From Coprinus comatus (Eukaryota > Basidiomycota > Agaricomycetes > Agaricales > Agaricaceae), in assembly GCA_034638255.1 (NCBI GenBank), contig JAWPGT010000080.1, positions 1 through 64,000 on the forward strand: a DNA stretch of 64,000 nucleotides, given 5' to 3'. Shown in pieces: positions 50,690-62,439 of this stretch. The position numbers and the translations under genes are program-made. Below the pieces are notes generated by a model that worked only from the letters and a program-made list of their open reading frames with translations, did no database searches and was not told the origin of the DNA. Numbering within the stretch: position 1 is the stretch's first letter; each line of letters opens with the position of its first letter.

Positions 50690-53250
50690 CTTTCCCCTCA
50701 ACCAACTACTACGCTCTGCTTCACTCGATCTACACTGGCTCGTTCAGAACATGTGGTCAACAACATCGGATATCACTTCAAGAAAGTTTATTCCTCCTGG
50801 AACGTGGTGCATGTCTCCGCTGCACAGTTACAATTCCTTTGTTTCGTTTTTCTTAGGTTGCACGCTTTTTGGGTTTTGACCTGCAGGATCTCTCTGTGGC
50901 AGTACCTGTTCGAAAGGACTTGGTATCATCCACAGTGTTTTGGCTCTGAGCTTCTCTCTCCTTCTCTCCCTCTCCCTTTCTCTCTGCAGTGTCCGTCACC
51001 GTCCTTGTATCTTGGTTGTTCGCTCATAGTATTGTCTTCGCCTTCGCCTTCGTCATTCATGGATCTGGTCTATCTCTTCTCTACTACAACTCCCACGAAT
51101 CAATCTAAATCGACCAATGGGGAGGATGGGATGTCACTACCACTTATTCATTCAGTTTCACCTGACCCTGATCCCGTTCCTCCATCAGTTACAGCTGACT
51201 CGAGTGTTCATGAAGCCATGGATGACGACTCTGGAGCTGCAAGTAGTGACCAGTCAGTGTCTCAACTTGACACTGACAACAGTGAGACTCGAAATCGAGT
51301 TTTAGTGTCGGATATTTGATATTTGGGCGGAGTTTTTTTTTTACACTGTATAGTGTATGGACTCTATGTTTCGAAAGAGTTCTAAGGCGTGGTTGAAGGG
51401 GTTGAATCAATGAGATCCGGAATAAGTAAGTGAAATTTCTGACACGCTCTTTTCCGACGTTGCCAGTGAATTTCGTTTCATTTGTTTAGATTTACGAGTC
51501 CCGTACGATCCAGAATTCGATATGATCGTAAGCATCTACGATATTAATTATGTGTCACAGCATGTCGTACTTATTCACGCACGAAAACTTTTTAGAAAAC
51601 AGGTGATTATGGAGAAATTGTGGTTGGAGGAAAAGGAGTATGATTATCTCATGAAACTTGTTCCACCTAGAGGAAGTGGTATTTGCGATGGTCATGTTGG
51701 TACTAGTGTTCATGAGGATTCCGGGACAGGTTGCCGGGACTGAGACTAGAACTGGTGTAGATTGCGACTGCAGTCTACCCTTATTACTATGAAGGTGATA
51801 AACCCGGTTACGAAACATCCGACTTCGATTTTGACAAGGAAGAGACCCAAGAGCACAGGAAAAGGTACTGATAGAAACGAATATGGGAATGTGAATGGTT
51901 GTTGAGATGACTCGGAAAAAAAGACCCCTTATTAGGTTCGTCGGCTTCACACTGACATTTCTCTCCTTCTGACAGTCTCCGGATCTGGGCTTGATTTGGG
52001 TTCTCATTCTGGTTTTCAAAAGCTGAATCGGAATCCGAGATGGAAGCTGAGTCGAAGGAAGATGAATTAGAACACGAGACCAAAATGATGATGAAACCCC
52101 CTCTGATAAAGAACGTCAAAAGATTGGGTTGGGTTGCATTGTATAGGTCAGAAGCGACCTGCTTTATACGTGCCGGTGACGCATCAACGTCAAACATCAT
52201 GCATGAAGATTTCATCACAGAATCTGACGTCCCAGTCACCGGATCTTGCAGAGAATCCAACTGAAATCGTAGCTTTCAATGTAATGCTTGGACTTCATCT
52301 ATGCATGGTAGACCTCAACCGACTACTACTCGAGGAGCTCAGAAAGCATCGGTTAGGCACTCAGCAAGGATTCAAGGCCATCCTGGGAATATAAATGGTC
52401 AACCAACTTGGAGCGCCGACAATAGCAAACTTGAATACCCTCTTTAAAACCTTCAATGTTGTTGGTAGATGTCATGCTGACTCTGGCAGAGAGAACGTCA
52501 TCAACGTAATTAGAATAATACCTAATACATAGACTTTGTGTTGATACTCAGTGTATTTTGTGAGATATCTAAAGAAGTAGAGATTTGACTTTAAATCAAA
52601 ATCATGAGGTACAGTCGACGCTCTGACCATCGTTCTATTTTAGTCCATTATCCACATCACGTCATACCAAAACTCTCTCTCACTTCCCAACACTTTAGTC
52701 CTCTGCTTCACTTGATCTGCGCTGGCTGTCTTTTTCTGACGCAGATTTGGCCTTCCTCTGGAATCAACACGTCTCTTGGCTACTAGTCTACCGCGTCTCT
52801 TGGCACTTTTGCTTATTTTGGGCATTGAACACTCCTGTACTTGCAGTGGCTTCCAACCATAGGATGCACATTGGAAGCGTACTTGGATAGGTCGTGTATG
52901 TTATCATTTGTGTATCTGGATGACGTGGTAGATGACGCATGCATGCATTGTGGTTAGGAAGGACTAGTATTATTGTGAGTTATGTCATTTATACAGTACG
53001 TGTATGTACTCAACACAACATCGACATACCTTTTCAAGCTCTACATCTGTACCCTGTCATACTGCATGGTGATAAAACAAAGGCCTGTCACCATTCACAA
53101 GTGCTTCGTGCCCGGCACATTGGATTTGTCTCGCTTCGTGTCATACCTATTCTCTGCATGAAGTCCTATCGATCCTCGACCTCACAAGACATTCATCAAG
53201 GCGCACTATCTGACATTTAGATGGTGATGTTGAGAAAAGTGTGAAGGGGT
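50690..53250 (+). pseudogene. Copy A of a decayed multi-copy locus (50.7-64 kb)
   Basis: Segments here recur downstream. 50820-51310 matches 57240-57740 (shared GACTCGAGTGTTCA-like and GAAGCCATGGATGA motifs, and GAGACTCGAAATCGAGTTTTAGTGTCG versus its counterpart, with gaps). 51850-52390 matches 60745-61230 (GGTCAGAAG, GATGCATCAAC-type, ACTACTACTCGAGGA). 52630-53060 matches 62450-62920 (CTGTCTTTTTCTGACG, TGGCCTTCCTCTGGAAT). The one longer frame (50642-51319, 225 codons) ends in an acidic Ser/Asp-rich tail but is not recognisable. No intact gene can be assembled. Confidence 0.5.
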
Positions 53251-53479
53251 TGGAAAAATAGAGGAAAAGGCGGAGCACTGGTGCGTCACAAGCCTATCTT
53301 TTGTATTCACCTATATTGATAATGCACTAGAACTACATAAAGACATTCGTAGCATTAAAAATGTCATTGATACTGGAATCATTCATTATTTGAAGATCCC
53401 GAACATCATTCATCCTACAACAACCCCGCTCAACATGTGACTCTAGCCTTAAGGCATCTCGTTCCGCGGTGACGTTTCT

Positions 53480-53960
53480 TTTTCTTTTTCCATGTTGTAC
53501 AGAGGAGTCATAAGGAAGTCAAGTCGATAATCCTTCAACGGGTATTACTTGAATCCTGTTGGAATATGCAGTATATGTATGTGCTGCGCACACCGCAGTT
53601 GCAGTTTCTTTGTTCGGTTTTTCGTCTTCGATCGCTTCAACGTTGCTTCTCTTTTGGTTTTGACTTCGAGGATTTCTCAGCGCGCTGTGATTTGCTCGTA
53701 TTACCACAAAGGTGGCGAGCCTGGTTGCTAAAGTTCTGGCATCAGTTTTGACGAAGACTATATCCAAGAGGAAAGGGAAAGGGTTGATAGGAAGGGATAT
53801 ATATGGTAATGGAAGTGGAAGTGGGAATGGTCGTGGAGAACGAAAATATTATCAAGTTCGTCAGATTCACATCTCTCTCCCTCTGACATAGCTCTTATTC
53901 TCATTCAAAAGACAGTGAATCCGAGTCTGAAGATAAAATGAATTAGAATATGTAATTACC
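53480..53960 (+). pseudogene. Copy B fragment of the decayed locus
   Basis: 53560-53720 resembles 50820-50900 and 57240-57350 (GCGCACACCGCAGTTGCAG, TTTGGTTTTGACTTCGAGGAT). 53770-53950 resembles 51860-52070 and 60760-60920 (AAAGGGTTGATAGGAAGGGATAT, CTCTCCCTCTGACATAGCTC). Both are short and frame-broken. Confidence 0.45.
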
Positions 53961-54451
53961 ATGCATCTCTATTCTCGACATACTGGTTATTGCTCTGATG
54001 TTTCGGAATAACTGATCAATTTGGTGTCCATGCGTCGTTAGGTCAATGACAACCCTCTATTCCCCAGCGTTTATTGGTACGCTTCACTCGATCTGTGTCT
54101 GTTATCTTACTACTACATCTACACGCCTTGATCTTCGTTACTAGCCTGTCACGACTCTACTGGTTCATAATTTACTGGTTCATAATTTATCGCCTGAAGG
54201 CTTTGTCTTCATATCCGAGATTCCCAAAACTCAGGGCTTCGCTTTTATGTCTTATCACGGTTCACTCCCAGACAAAGTTTTTTTTGATATGGATTCTATG
54301 TATGCTGACGACAATTGGGAAGCCAATCTCGTTATGTAGCGCTTTGGGCTTTTACTAAGGGTTTGGTTTGGGCGTCAAAACATGCTGTCATCACAACGAA
54401 CAGCCCCTTCTGGATATATAAAAGGTTGTGCTCATAACTCAGCACTAATCT

Positions 54452-55071
54452 ATGGCTACAAAAACTACCCTACATATGGTATCGTTTGCACAACAACAGC
54501 CTGGGTTGTTGGTTACATTAGAGCTGAAGAAGGCAATTGATGATTGTACAAAAGAAGTTGACAGAATTAATAAAGATTGTCGTTCGAAGAACCGAAAATT
54601 CCGGTGCGTACTTTCCCTATCTTTCTCTTGTATCTTTTGTTCTCCTATCCAAATACTAATCAATCCTTATTGTATATAAATGTAGTGATATCGATTTCGA
54701 CCTAGAAAATGATAAGAATCCATGCTTGTATGGGACAATTAGACGTTCTGGAGGTTCATTTACTCCTGTGGATGTTCATCGAATTACACAAATATTTGAT
54801 AACCCACAATTTTTCGTGGGTGGGGAGCCAGATGCAAATGATATCGTGCAAGGTGCTTTGGGATTGTTGGTTTCTTTAGGCTTTAGCGACAGTTTCTAAC
54901 GTGCGGGAGCTGGTGAAATTATTCTGTGTCAAGGTAGATATCGGGATTTAGTCGTGGTTTACAATACCAAACTCTAACAAAACTTAATTAGCGTGATGAA
55001 GCGGATGGAGTTTATGGCTTCATATTCTTCAGGGACAACGAAATTATTTTTGTCATAGACTTTGATCAGAA
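54452..55071 (+). pseudogene. Calpain-like cysteine protease fragment, frameshifted at the catalytic Cys
   Basis: Exons 54452-54603, 54686-54933 and 54992-55071. Exon 1 encodes a helical leader (MATKTTLHMVSFAQQQ). Exon 2 reads DIDFDLENDKNPCLYG and ITQIFDNPQFFVGG, then DANDIVQGALG, the approach to the calpain active site. There the reading frame shifts by two bases: the family sequence CWFL lies in the next frame (54865-54876), followed by a TAG and then ALATVSNVRELVKLFC. Exon 3 gives RDEADGVYGFIFFRDNEIIFVIDFDQ, the standard continuation. The His and Asn of the triad, and the rest of the protease, are missing. Calpains are intracellular Ca-dependent proteases; this copy cannot be active. Confidence 0.65.
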
Positions 55072-55179
55072 GTGAGTGTGGTAGGCTACCATAGTCCCTT
55101 TCATGTTGATCCAAAAGTGCTATAGGGCGCATGCAAATTACATTACATTCCTACTCCATTGAAAACTTTAATCGAAACA

Positions 55180-55420
55180 GACTTTGAGAAATTTGAAAAG
55201 GAGCAGGAGGAAAAGGCTAAGCAACAGGAAGTCGAAAAGGCAAAGAGTCTCAGTCGATAATGGTGACACCAAAGGAGATACCAAAGAAATAAAAGATAAA
55301 ACTGAAGGATCTGACGACGAAACAGTGACGACGACGACGACGACGGTTGTTACTACTGTGAAGAAAAAGAAGAAACAAGAACTCACTCCAACACCAAGTC
55401 CCTCACGCACGTCAGCAGTT
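55180..55420 (+). other. Charged low-complexity coding remnant with (ACG)n run
   Basis: After the calpain fragment, a Lys/Glu-rich stretch (FEKEQEEKAKQQEVEKAK) and then DDETVTTTTTTVVTTVKKKKK occur in different frames, with a (ACG) microsatellite near 55327-55342. It may be the C-terminal tail of the same protease gene, but frames are broken. Confidence 0.3.
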
Positions 55421-55639
55421 TTATACTATGTAACAAATAGCAACCTTCTTAAGTAACGATCTTCAGTCGTATCCCCACACAACCAGTAGGCGTTGTAGTA
55501 ACAGATACAAGTGTAATAATTCTACCAGATAAGCTCATGAAGGAACACTAACATTTAGACAACTTTTTAAAGCATGGGTGTATTTTTCTCAAGATCTACG
55601 GCTGCTGTGTATGAACAGGTTATGTAGTTACAACTTTTG

Positions 55640-56760
55640 GTATGAGAATTTGAAGAGAACACAGAAATAGGAGTGGTGACGTCATCATCATCAACTCGAC
55701 TCTTCCCACAGTACACTCTACCAACCATCTCTTCGACTCAGCCTCATATGAGCTTCGGAAAGCTAGGAAAAATCTCCATAACCTCTCCTTATTTCGCCCT
55801 CTACTCCTGTTGCATTCTTCTTATAGAACGCTGGGTCATTGAACCATTCAAGTATCTCTGTGGACTCGGACCTAGCATCATGCTCCGTCATTTGATTCTC
55901 GCCACAGATACTCTGAGGCGTGTGACAGTGTCGACTCCTTCAGCATCTTTTGTTCATGGAAATGGCTCTACCACGATATGGTTATGACATCGGTCACATG
56001 CGTGGCTTCTACTTTGGATCTTCAACTGTACCGTGTCTTCAATTATGATCAGTTTTCTCTCATCGAGTTTGGACACTCTCTATGACCTTCCGGAATCTGT
56101 CCTACTACAAATTGACGCTATCAATTACATCTTTCGTATATTGGCTATATCCCAACCGTCTGCCTGTTGACATGTCATAGAACACCCAACTTTCATACAC
56201 TCCTTCTTCAAAAATCCTAAACACGATACTGCGTCTGATGCAGAAGAGCATGCTCGACTCACAGTTTCAAGATAAGGATACACCAAATCACATCCTAGCT
56301 CATCCTCACAAGCAAGACCTGTATGAGCTATATACGATGTCGACTCTAACGAAAATGAAGCGTAGATGGGGTGTGCACACGGATGTTCAAACGGGACAGG
56401 TGGTGTAGGATTAGAAAAAAATAGAGTAGAGGAAAATGAGAATTATATACGGACCTCCGGTACGTCACAAGCTTATCCGTAATTAACCAAGCACCTGATC
56501 CTTTCCTCAAACTACATGACAAAACAACCAGCCAAGTCGCAGATCAACCAAGCGGAATGTATTCCACAAAATCCATGGCTGCGACCGAGCCCTTTATCAC
56601 TCGTCAGAATATCCCCCGAGCCCGATAAGATTCCTCCAGAAATAGACACTGTCTTCACCTCAGGATTCAGAACATCATCATCATTCACCCAACAACAACA
56701 CTGATATAGAGATACCTATCGATCCTCATGCTAACCAAGCAACATCACTTGCTCAAATTC
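55640..56760 (+). pseudogene. Decayed segment related to 58.0-58.5 kb
   Basis: Parts such as ATTATGATCAGTTTTCTCTC near 56043 and TATGACCTTCCG near 56081 recur at 58134-58175 (ATTATGATCAACTTTCTCTG, TATGACCTTCCG). The first 100 codons (55673-55987) are open but unrecognised. It appears to be one more copy of the gene whose remains are at 57.9-58.5 kb. Confidence 0.35.
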
Positions 56761-57129
56761 CAGTGGAAAAACCACGATCAACAGTTGCGAGATATTTTCC
56801 TCATCACCGTGTCTGTCTTCAGCCCAAGTGTCTCTCACTAAGACTGGTCGTGTATACACTTACTCAGGACTGGCTGATGTGGCAAATGGTGGATGGTACA
56901 CTGGTTAGGAAGGACCAGTGTGAGTCATGATATTTATACAAAACATGTGTATACTCAACGCAACATCGACGTACCTTTTCACTCTCTACCTCTATTACCC
57001 GTCCTGCTTCATCAGTGAACACAGTCAACAAGACATAGCATGTCTGGGCCTTAATCAATGGCTTTAACAAGAAATTGAGGTACTAAACCCTTGTTCTGTA
57101 AGCCTTAGGGTATACCACACTCTTTCCGC

Positions 57130-58520
57130 AAACAACGTTGCCATGAGTTTATTTTTCCTTCGCTACAATGTCCAGAAGTGTCACCAGATTTAGGTCGTTC
57201 AGAACATGTGGTTGGCAACGTTTCAACGAACAAAAAAGTTTAATCCTAGTGAAACGTTGTGCATGTATGCGCTGCGCAGTTCAATTGCTTTGCTCGGTTT
57301 TGCTTCTTGGGTTGCAGATTTGTGGCTTTAACTTTGAGGATCACTCTGAGGCTCTAATAACGGTCTGAGAGGACCTGATATAATTCGTGTCTTGATTCTC
57401 TGCCTCTCTCTCCTTCTTTCTTTCCCTTTCTCTCTGCGTCCGTCACCTTCCCTGTCTCTTGCTCGTTTGCTCAGGAACATTGTCTTTGTCTTTGTCTTTA
57501 TCCTTTCTCTAGTTCACTACACCTCCTCCAAATCGATCTAAACCGACCAAGGAGGAAGATAGGATGTCAGTACCACCTATTCCTCCTTCGTCTGTCCTTG
57601 TCCCTGTTCCACCAATCTCTGACTCGAATGTTCAGGAAGCCATGGATGAAAAATCTGCAGTTAAAAGTATTCACAATCAGTCAGTGTATCCACTTGACAT
57701 TGACAACAGTGTGAGACTCGAAATCAAGTTTTAGTGTCGAATCTTTGGATGGTGCTTTTTTGTATAGATACCCTTTTGGACGTATGAATTCTATGTTTCA
57801 ATAGAGTGCTAGGGTATGGTTGAAGGGGTTGAATAAAGAAGATCCGGAATATGTAAGTGAAATTTGACAAGCTCTTTTCCGACGTTGTCACTAAATTTTA
57901 TTAAAAGTATACGATGTCAAGTATGTGTTGTAACATGTCGTACTTGTTCACGTACGAAGGCTTTTATACAGCATGTATCGGTGTACCTTTTCAATATACC
58001 TCCACTACCTTTCATTTAAATCCACGCATCACCACCAACGAGACTGTTGTGCCTCGCCACCAGTGCCTACCTACAATGAGGACCTGGAGCCTGTACACGA
58101 CAATCATATGATCAATCACATACATGGCTTCAATTATGATCAACTTTCTCTGCTCAATTTATTTATGACCTTCCGTTTGTCCAAATACAACTTCCTGTCG
58201 ATTACTTCATTCTCAGGCTTTTCCTTGGAACTTTTCTTTCATCAAAATAACTCGCAAGGTAATGTACTCTCTGTTGCAGAAGAGTGTTCTCAACACACAA
58301 CCTCAAGATTACAATTCAGTCCTACATCCAAATGAACGCGTCATTTTGAAACGAAGACCTTGTACAATTAGTCACAATCAGTTAGGAGATTTCTCCCCCG
58401 AAACTCAAGGATTACTGACATTCAGAATTCTACTGGATATCGATCTGAAATCAGGACTGTACACAGTACTGCACTACACTGAGCTATACATGTTTGACTT
58501 CGGTGATGAAATCACTTAAG
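57130..58520 (+). pseudogene. Copy C of the decayed locus, 5' part
   Basis: 57160-57900 is a diverged copy of 50740-51480, sharing the order of motifs GGATCACTCTGAGG, CTCTCTCCTTC, GAAGCCATGGATGA and GAAATCAAGTTTTAGTGTCG. 57900-58520 contains a short open stretch (58262-58519, including YNSVLHPNERVILKRRPCT) whose DNA resembles 19835-19915. No complete gene. Confidence 0.4.
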
Positions 58521-59909
58521 TTGATCGTCAAATAGGTTCGACCTGAGAGCTTACATTCAAGAACATATCGAACGCCCATAACGACTCCAGTGGGGATATC
58601 CTCTTTCGTCCAAATTCTTGGCCCATTCAGGTACATTGAATTTAGGACGGTTACAAACATCTTATACCTTTGCTACCATCTACCAGTGCTTTAAAAGACT
58701 AGGTGTTTTTTTACAACAAGGGTCAGCCAATCCTTCCTCTCATTAAGGGTGCATGTTTTGTTTGTCTGGGCGACTCTGGATATTTAATCAATTATCATAA
58801 ACTATAGCTTATTATATGCCAATATATGCACTTGTTCGGGACATGTACATACTGCTTGTTTGCATAATTCCCATCAATGGTGTTTGGACTTTGCTTAACT
58901 GGTTCTAAAAGCAGATGGAAGACTCGCAGATGATGTCGAGACATACGCATTACACTGTAGGGTCGGAGAAGTGGTAACTGTGCTGAACGTTTGGGATTGA
59001 TGCTGACTATGTACCTACAGTTGGTTAAGCGCCAATCCCGAGAAGGTGATTCAGGTAATTTGTTTTGTCACGTACACATCGCCTACAGACTCAGTGTTGG
59101 GACTTGAAAACAAATCACTATTATATATACATATATTCATGTTAGTAAGAGCCAAGAAGACTCTCGGACCAGGCTATTTAACGCCTTTGGTAGGAGACGA
59201 CGAAATATGTTTCACGCATCAAGATTAGGTTCGGTGATGATGTGCAAGCCCGTGCATGGCTATGTTATCGGCTGGAAGCCGCAATCCCACTGCGGTACAG
59301 CACCAATCAAGCCCTGTCACAGTAATAGGGTGTCTAAACTGTAATTAGCTATGATCTACACATGCGCTGTCAGCATGTTCAAAACAAGAAATGCTCTATC
59401 TACGTCTTGCCTGAATCATAGGCAGCCTCCAGGGACACAATTGGTGCAACCCCTTAGTAGTAGTATGACTTTCTTCCTCACATTGCATATTCATCCTCTG
59501 ACCCACACTTACAAGCAGAAAAATAGATCTTTCGAAGAACATGTTATTAATAATAAATCAAGTAGACGCTGGACAGGACAATGCTGTGCACGTGTTGGTG
59601 TTCGAAGAACCTGTAGACAAGACTGAGTACTGAACGTTGACGTTGACCACCTGTGTTAAGGAATTACTCCTTCTTCCTCAACATCCAATACCCCCTGACT
59701 CAAAACAACATTATCTATGCCTCACCATCATGGGGTGAGTGATGCTTTGCTTCAATCTGAATGTATCCTGACGAATTCAAAACAGTTTCGCTTTCCTGGT
59801 TTATATGAATGATTATTGACACTAGGAAAGTAGCATTTGAAGGTATAGATCCTGTAAGTGAAACTATTTAATGTATATTATTATCAAATTTTGAGATATA
59901 GATCCATAG

Positions 59910-60859
59910 GAGTTGAAGGTCGTTGATGAAGCAGCAGATGCAGCAAGATGGGAAGATTTGAACAAAAAAGCCGAAGCTTTAACAAAGGATACATATACTA
60001 TTTGGAAGGAAGAGTTACAAAACCTCCTCATTTTCGTAAGCAGTCTGACTACCTTTTTCAAAATTACACTGAAGATAAATCATCATAGGCCGGTCTCTTT
60101 TCAGCCATCGTTACAGCCTTCACCATTGAAGCAGCTAGGACAATACAGGGCGATCCTGCTGACATGACCGTTCTCTTGTTGCAAACAATTGTTTCTCAGC
60201 TTTACAATCAATCGAATCCTCAAGCAAACCTTCCAATTAATCTCCGACCAGAAGTTACTCCTTCCCTTTATGCTCAACACATCAACCTCTTATATTCTGT
60301 CAGCCTTGCACTCAGTCTTGTTGCAGTTGTTGGAGGAATTGTATGTTTACAGTGGTTGCGAGAGTTTAGTAGGAATATCACTAGCATGTCAAACAAGGAG
60401 GACCTTGTGTTACAACAACAACGTCACGAGAGTCTCCAACGTTGGGGTGTTATAACGATTCTGAATATGTTACCGCTACTCCTACTCACGGCGCTTGGTC
60501 TCTTCTTTGCTGGATTCACGTACTCGCAATTAGAATCAAAATCACTCGCATCAGGACCTGTGACCTCTCTTGTTATTATCTCGGGTGTGTTCATCATCTG
60601 CACCACCGTTCTCCCAACATTTCAATTCCTCTTCCTCATAGGGAAATCACCTGGCGAGCACAACGAGGCTCTACCTCTGCCCGTGCTTTGTCCGTATCGA
60701 TCACCTCATACAAATATGGCGATGGCGATCCTGGCTGCTGTGACCTCAAAAGGAAAGGGTGTTGATAGAATGGAATATGGGAATGGTCACGGAGGAAGAA
60801 AAAAGGGACCGACACCAATATTATCATGTTTGTCATCTTTCACATTTCTCTCATTCTGA
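59910..60859 (+). CDS. DUF6535-type multi-pass membrane protein
   Basis: Two exons are firm: 59910-60035 (DEAADAARWEDLNKKAEALT...IWKEELQNLLIF) and 60089-60859, joined in phase. The join reads LLIF-AGLFSAIVTAFTIEA, then QGDPADMTVLLLQ, the hallmark of the DUF6535 family of Agaricomycetes. Four membrane segments are visible: that first one, LYSVSLALSLVAVVGGIVCL, ILNMLPLLLLTALGLFFAG and SLVIISGVFIICTTVLPTF, then PYRSPH. An upstream start at 59717 (MPHHHG) is plausible but its splice into 59910 is unclear, and frames near 59786-59853 are awkward. After PYRSPH the family normally goes on for hundreds of residues; here sequence of the repeated locus takes over, so the protein is probably truncated or chimeric. 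Function of the family is unknown. Confidence 0.65.
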
Positions 60860-60889
60860 CGCAGTTCTCATTTTTTGTCAAAGTTGAAC

Positions 60890-61660
60890 CCGATGAAGAT
60901 GAATCAGAATACAATGGTGATGGTGAATCCGACTCAAGTCAAAATATCAGGCTCACTTGTGTAGGTCAGAAGAGACCCGCACCTCAAACTGGTGATGCAT
61001 CAACCTCAAAAATCACAAGTGAAGATTTAGTCACAGAAACCGATGTTGAATCCGTCGGGTCACGCAGAGCATCCAAGCGTATTCGTAGCAACCTTCTACA
61101 CAATACTCAAACTATTACGACTTCCACAGGTCGTCGAACTCGATCTACTACTACTACTACTCGAGGAACTCGGAAAACACCTGCCTGATATTCGGCAAGG
61201 AATGATTCAAGCCCCTCAGGAATATAAATGTTCAACCAACTACCAGTGGGAGTGCCGAAATATCTATAACGATCGCAACGATTTTGACTCACAACCTTCA
61301 TTGTCGGGAGGAATGGAAAGCGAGGGAGTATTAATAGGTGCAGAGTCTGTGGTTGATATCCAGCACCACAATTATCAAATTATGGAAACTTTACGAGCGA
61401 TGGAATCCACTCTGAATTACATTCGCGAGATTCTCAAGGTATACAAGGACACTTCAACTACTACTGATGTGCTTGAATTTCCGTTTCTTAGCCAAGGTGC
61501 CTTTAGTGGCTCTGCAGAGAATAGTTGTGACATGGGAGAAAACGAATTTATTGGAATGGTTACGACGGAGAGCTTGGAATTGTTGGAGGCCAGTTATCAG
61601 TGGGGTTCGGATGGTGATGAGTATATGGTAGTGGATGATGAGATTGTTGAGCGAAAGTAA
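60890..61660 (+). CDS. Possible C-terminal exons: basic nuclear-like segment and helical acidic tail
   Basis: 60885-61188 reads VKVEPDEDESEYNGDGESDSS, then GQKRPAPQTGDASTSK, SRRASKRIRSN and GRRTRSTTTTTRGTRK, with two nuclear-localisation-like basic runs. A second frame to 61660 ends with MESTLNYIREILKVYKDTS and an acidic tail (SDGDEYMVVDDEIVERK). The first segment has a diverged counterpart at 51980-52360. Whether these belong to the membrane protein gene upstream or form a separate gene cannot be settled; the splice sites I tried do not give consistent phase. Confidence 0.3.
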
Positions 61661-62430
61661 CGTGTACTTGGACAAGAGAAGGCCGATTGTAATATCACAG
61701 TGTGCTTTCGTCATTTTATATCAAGATTCGTAATTCTTCCTAAAATTCTATGGTTCCTAAAGTTGTTAATGTATGCTCTGTTTCTGTCTTGCCTCGGCCG
61801 CTGCAAATAAATCCACAGACTTCGCCTCGGAATATTATAGCCCTTGAGTAATTTTCGGGGTGGCTCTATCTCCACACAATATGACCTGTCTCAACTACGC
61901 TCACGAGTGTATAATGCCATTACGAGTCTAGGAAAATTATGTGTATTGTGGTTGGCTTGTTGGATAAATGTTTGAGGCCTGAAGGGTTGGATTTGGGATT
62001 TGGGAGGAGCATAGTGTGATGGAGGTACCACTTGAGTAGCACGAGTATAGTAAGCGTACTACACTATAGAGTGGCAACAAAAAGAGAAAGGGGGAATAGA
62101 GAGCACTGAAACAGTAATAGACTATAGTTCAAATACTCACCGATTGCACTGAGAAATCTTACCCAAACCACACACGGCCAATCTACTGAACGAGTTGTGA
62201 AATAAAAATGAAAAGAACGTGCCTTATACTCTCGTCAACGTTTCCATCTTTCAGAAACTTCAGGTAGCAACAGTTCCAGATTCTGTTCAAAAACGCGATC
62301 TATGTTGGTGAACAATGTGGCCACAGGTCCTCACTACTTGATACTAGTGTCTTATCATAATAAAATTTCCAATGGAGGAACCTTGTAAACTAGTCAGTGC
62401 ACTTCTAGATTCTCAGTGCCTACATTCTGA
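61661..62430. other. No supported gene
   Basis: Stop codons in all frames and no recognisable repeats or element ends. Confidence 0.4.
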
Positions 62431-62439
62431 GTTTCGTCC

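Noticed and set aside
59220..59340. Possible structured RNA in a G+C-richer patch
   Set aside because: No tRNA, 5S or snRNA landmarks (no box A/B pair, no cloverleaf) could be found by eye.
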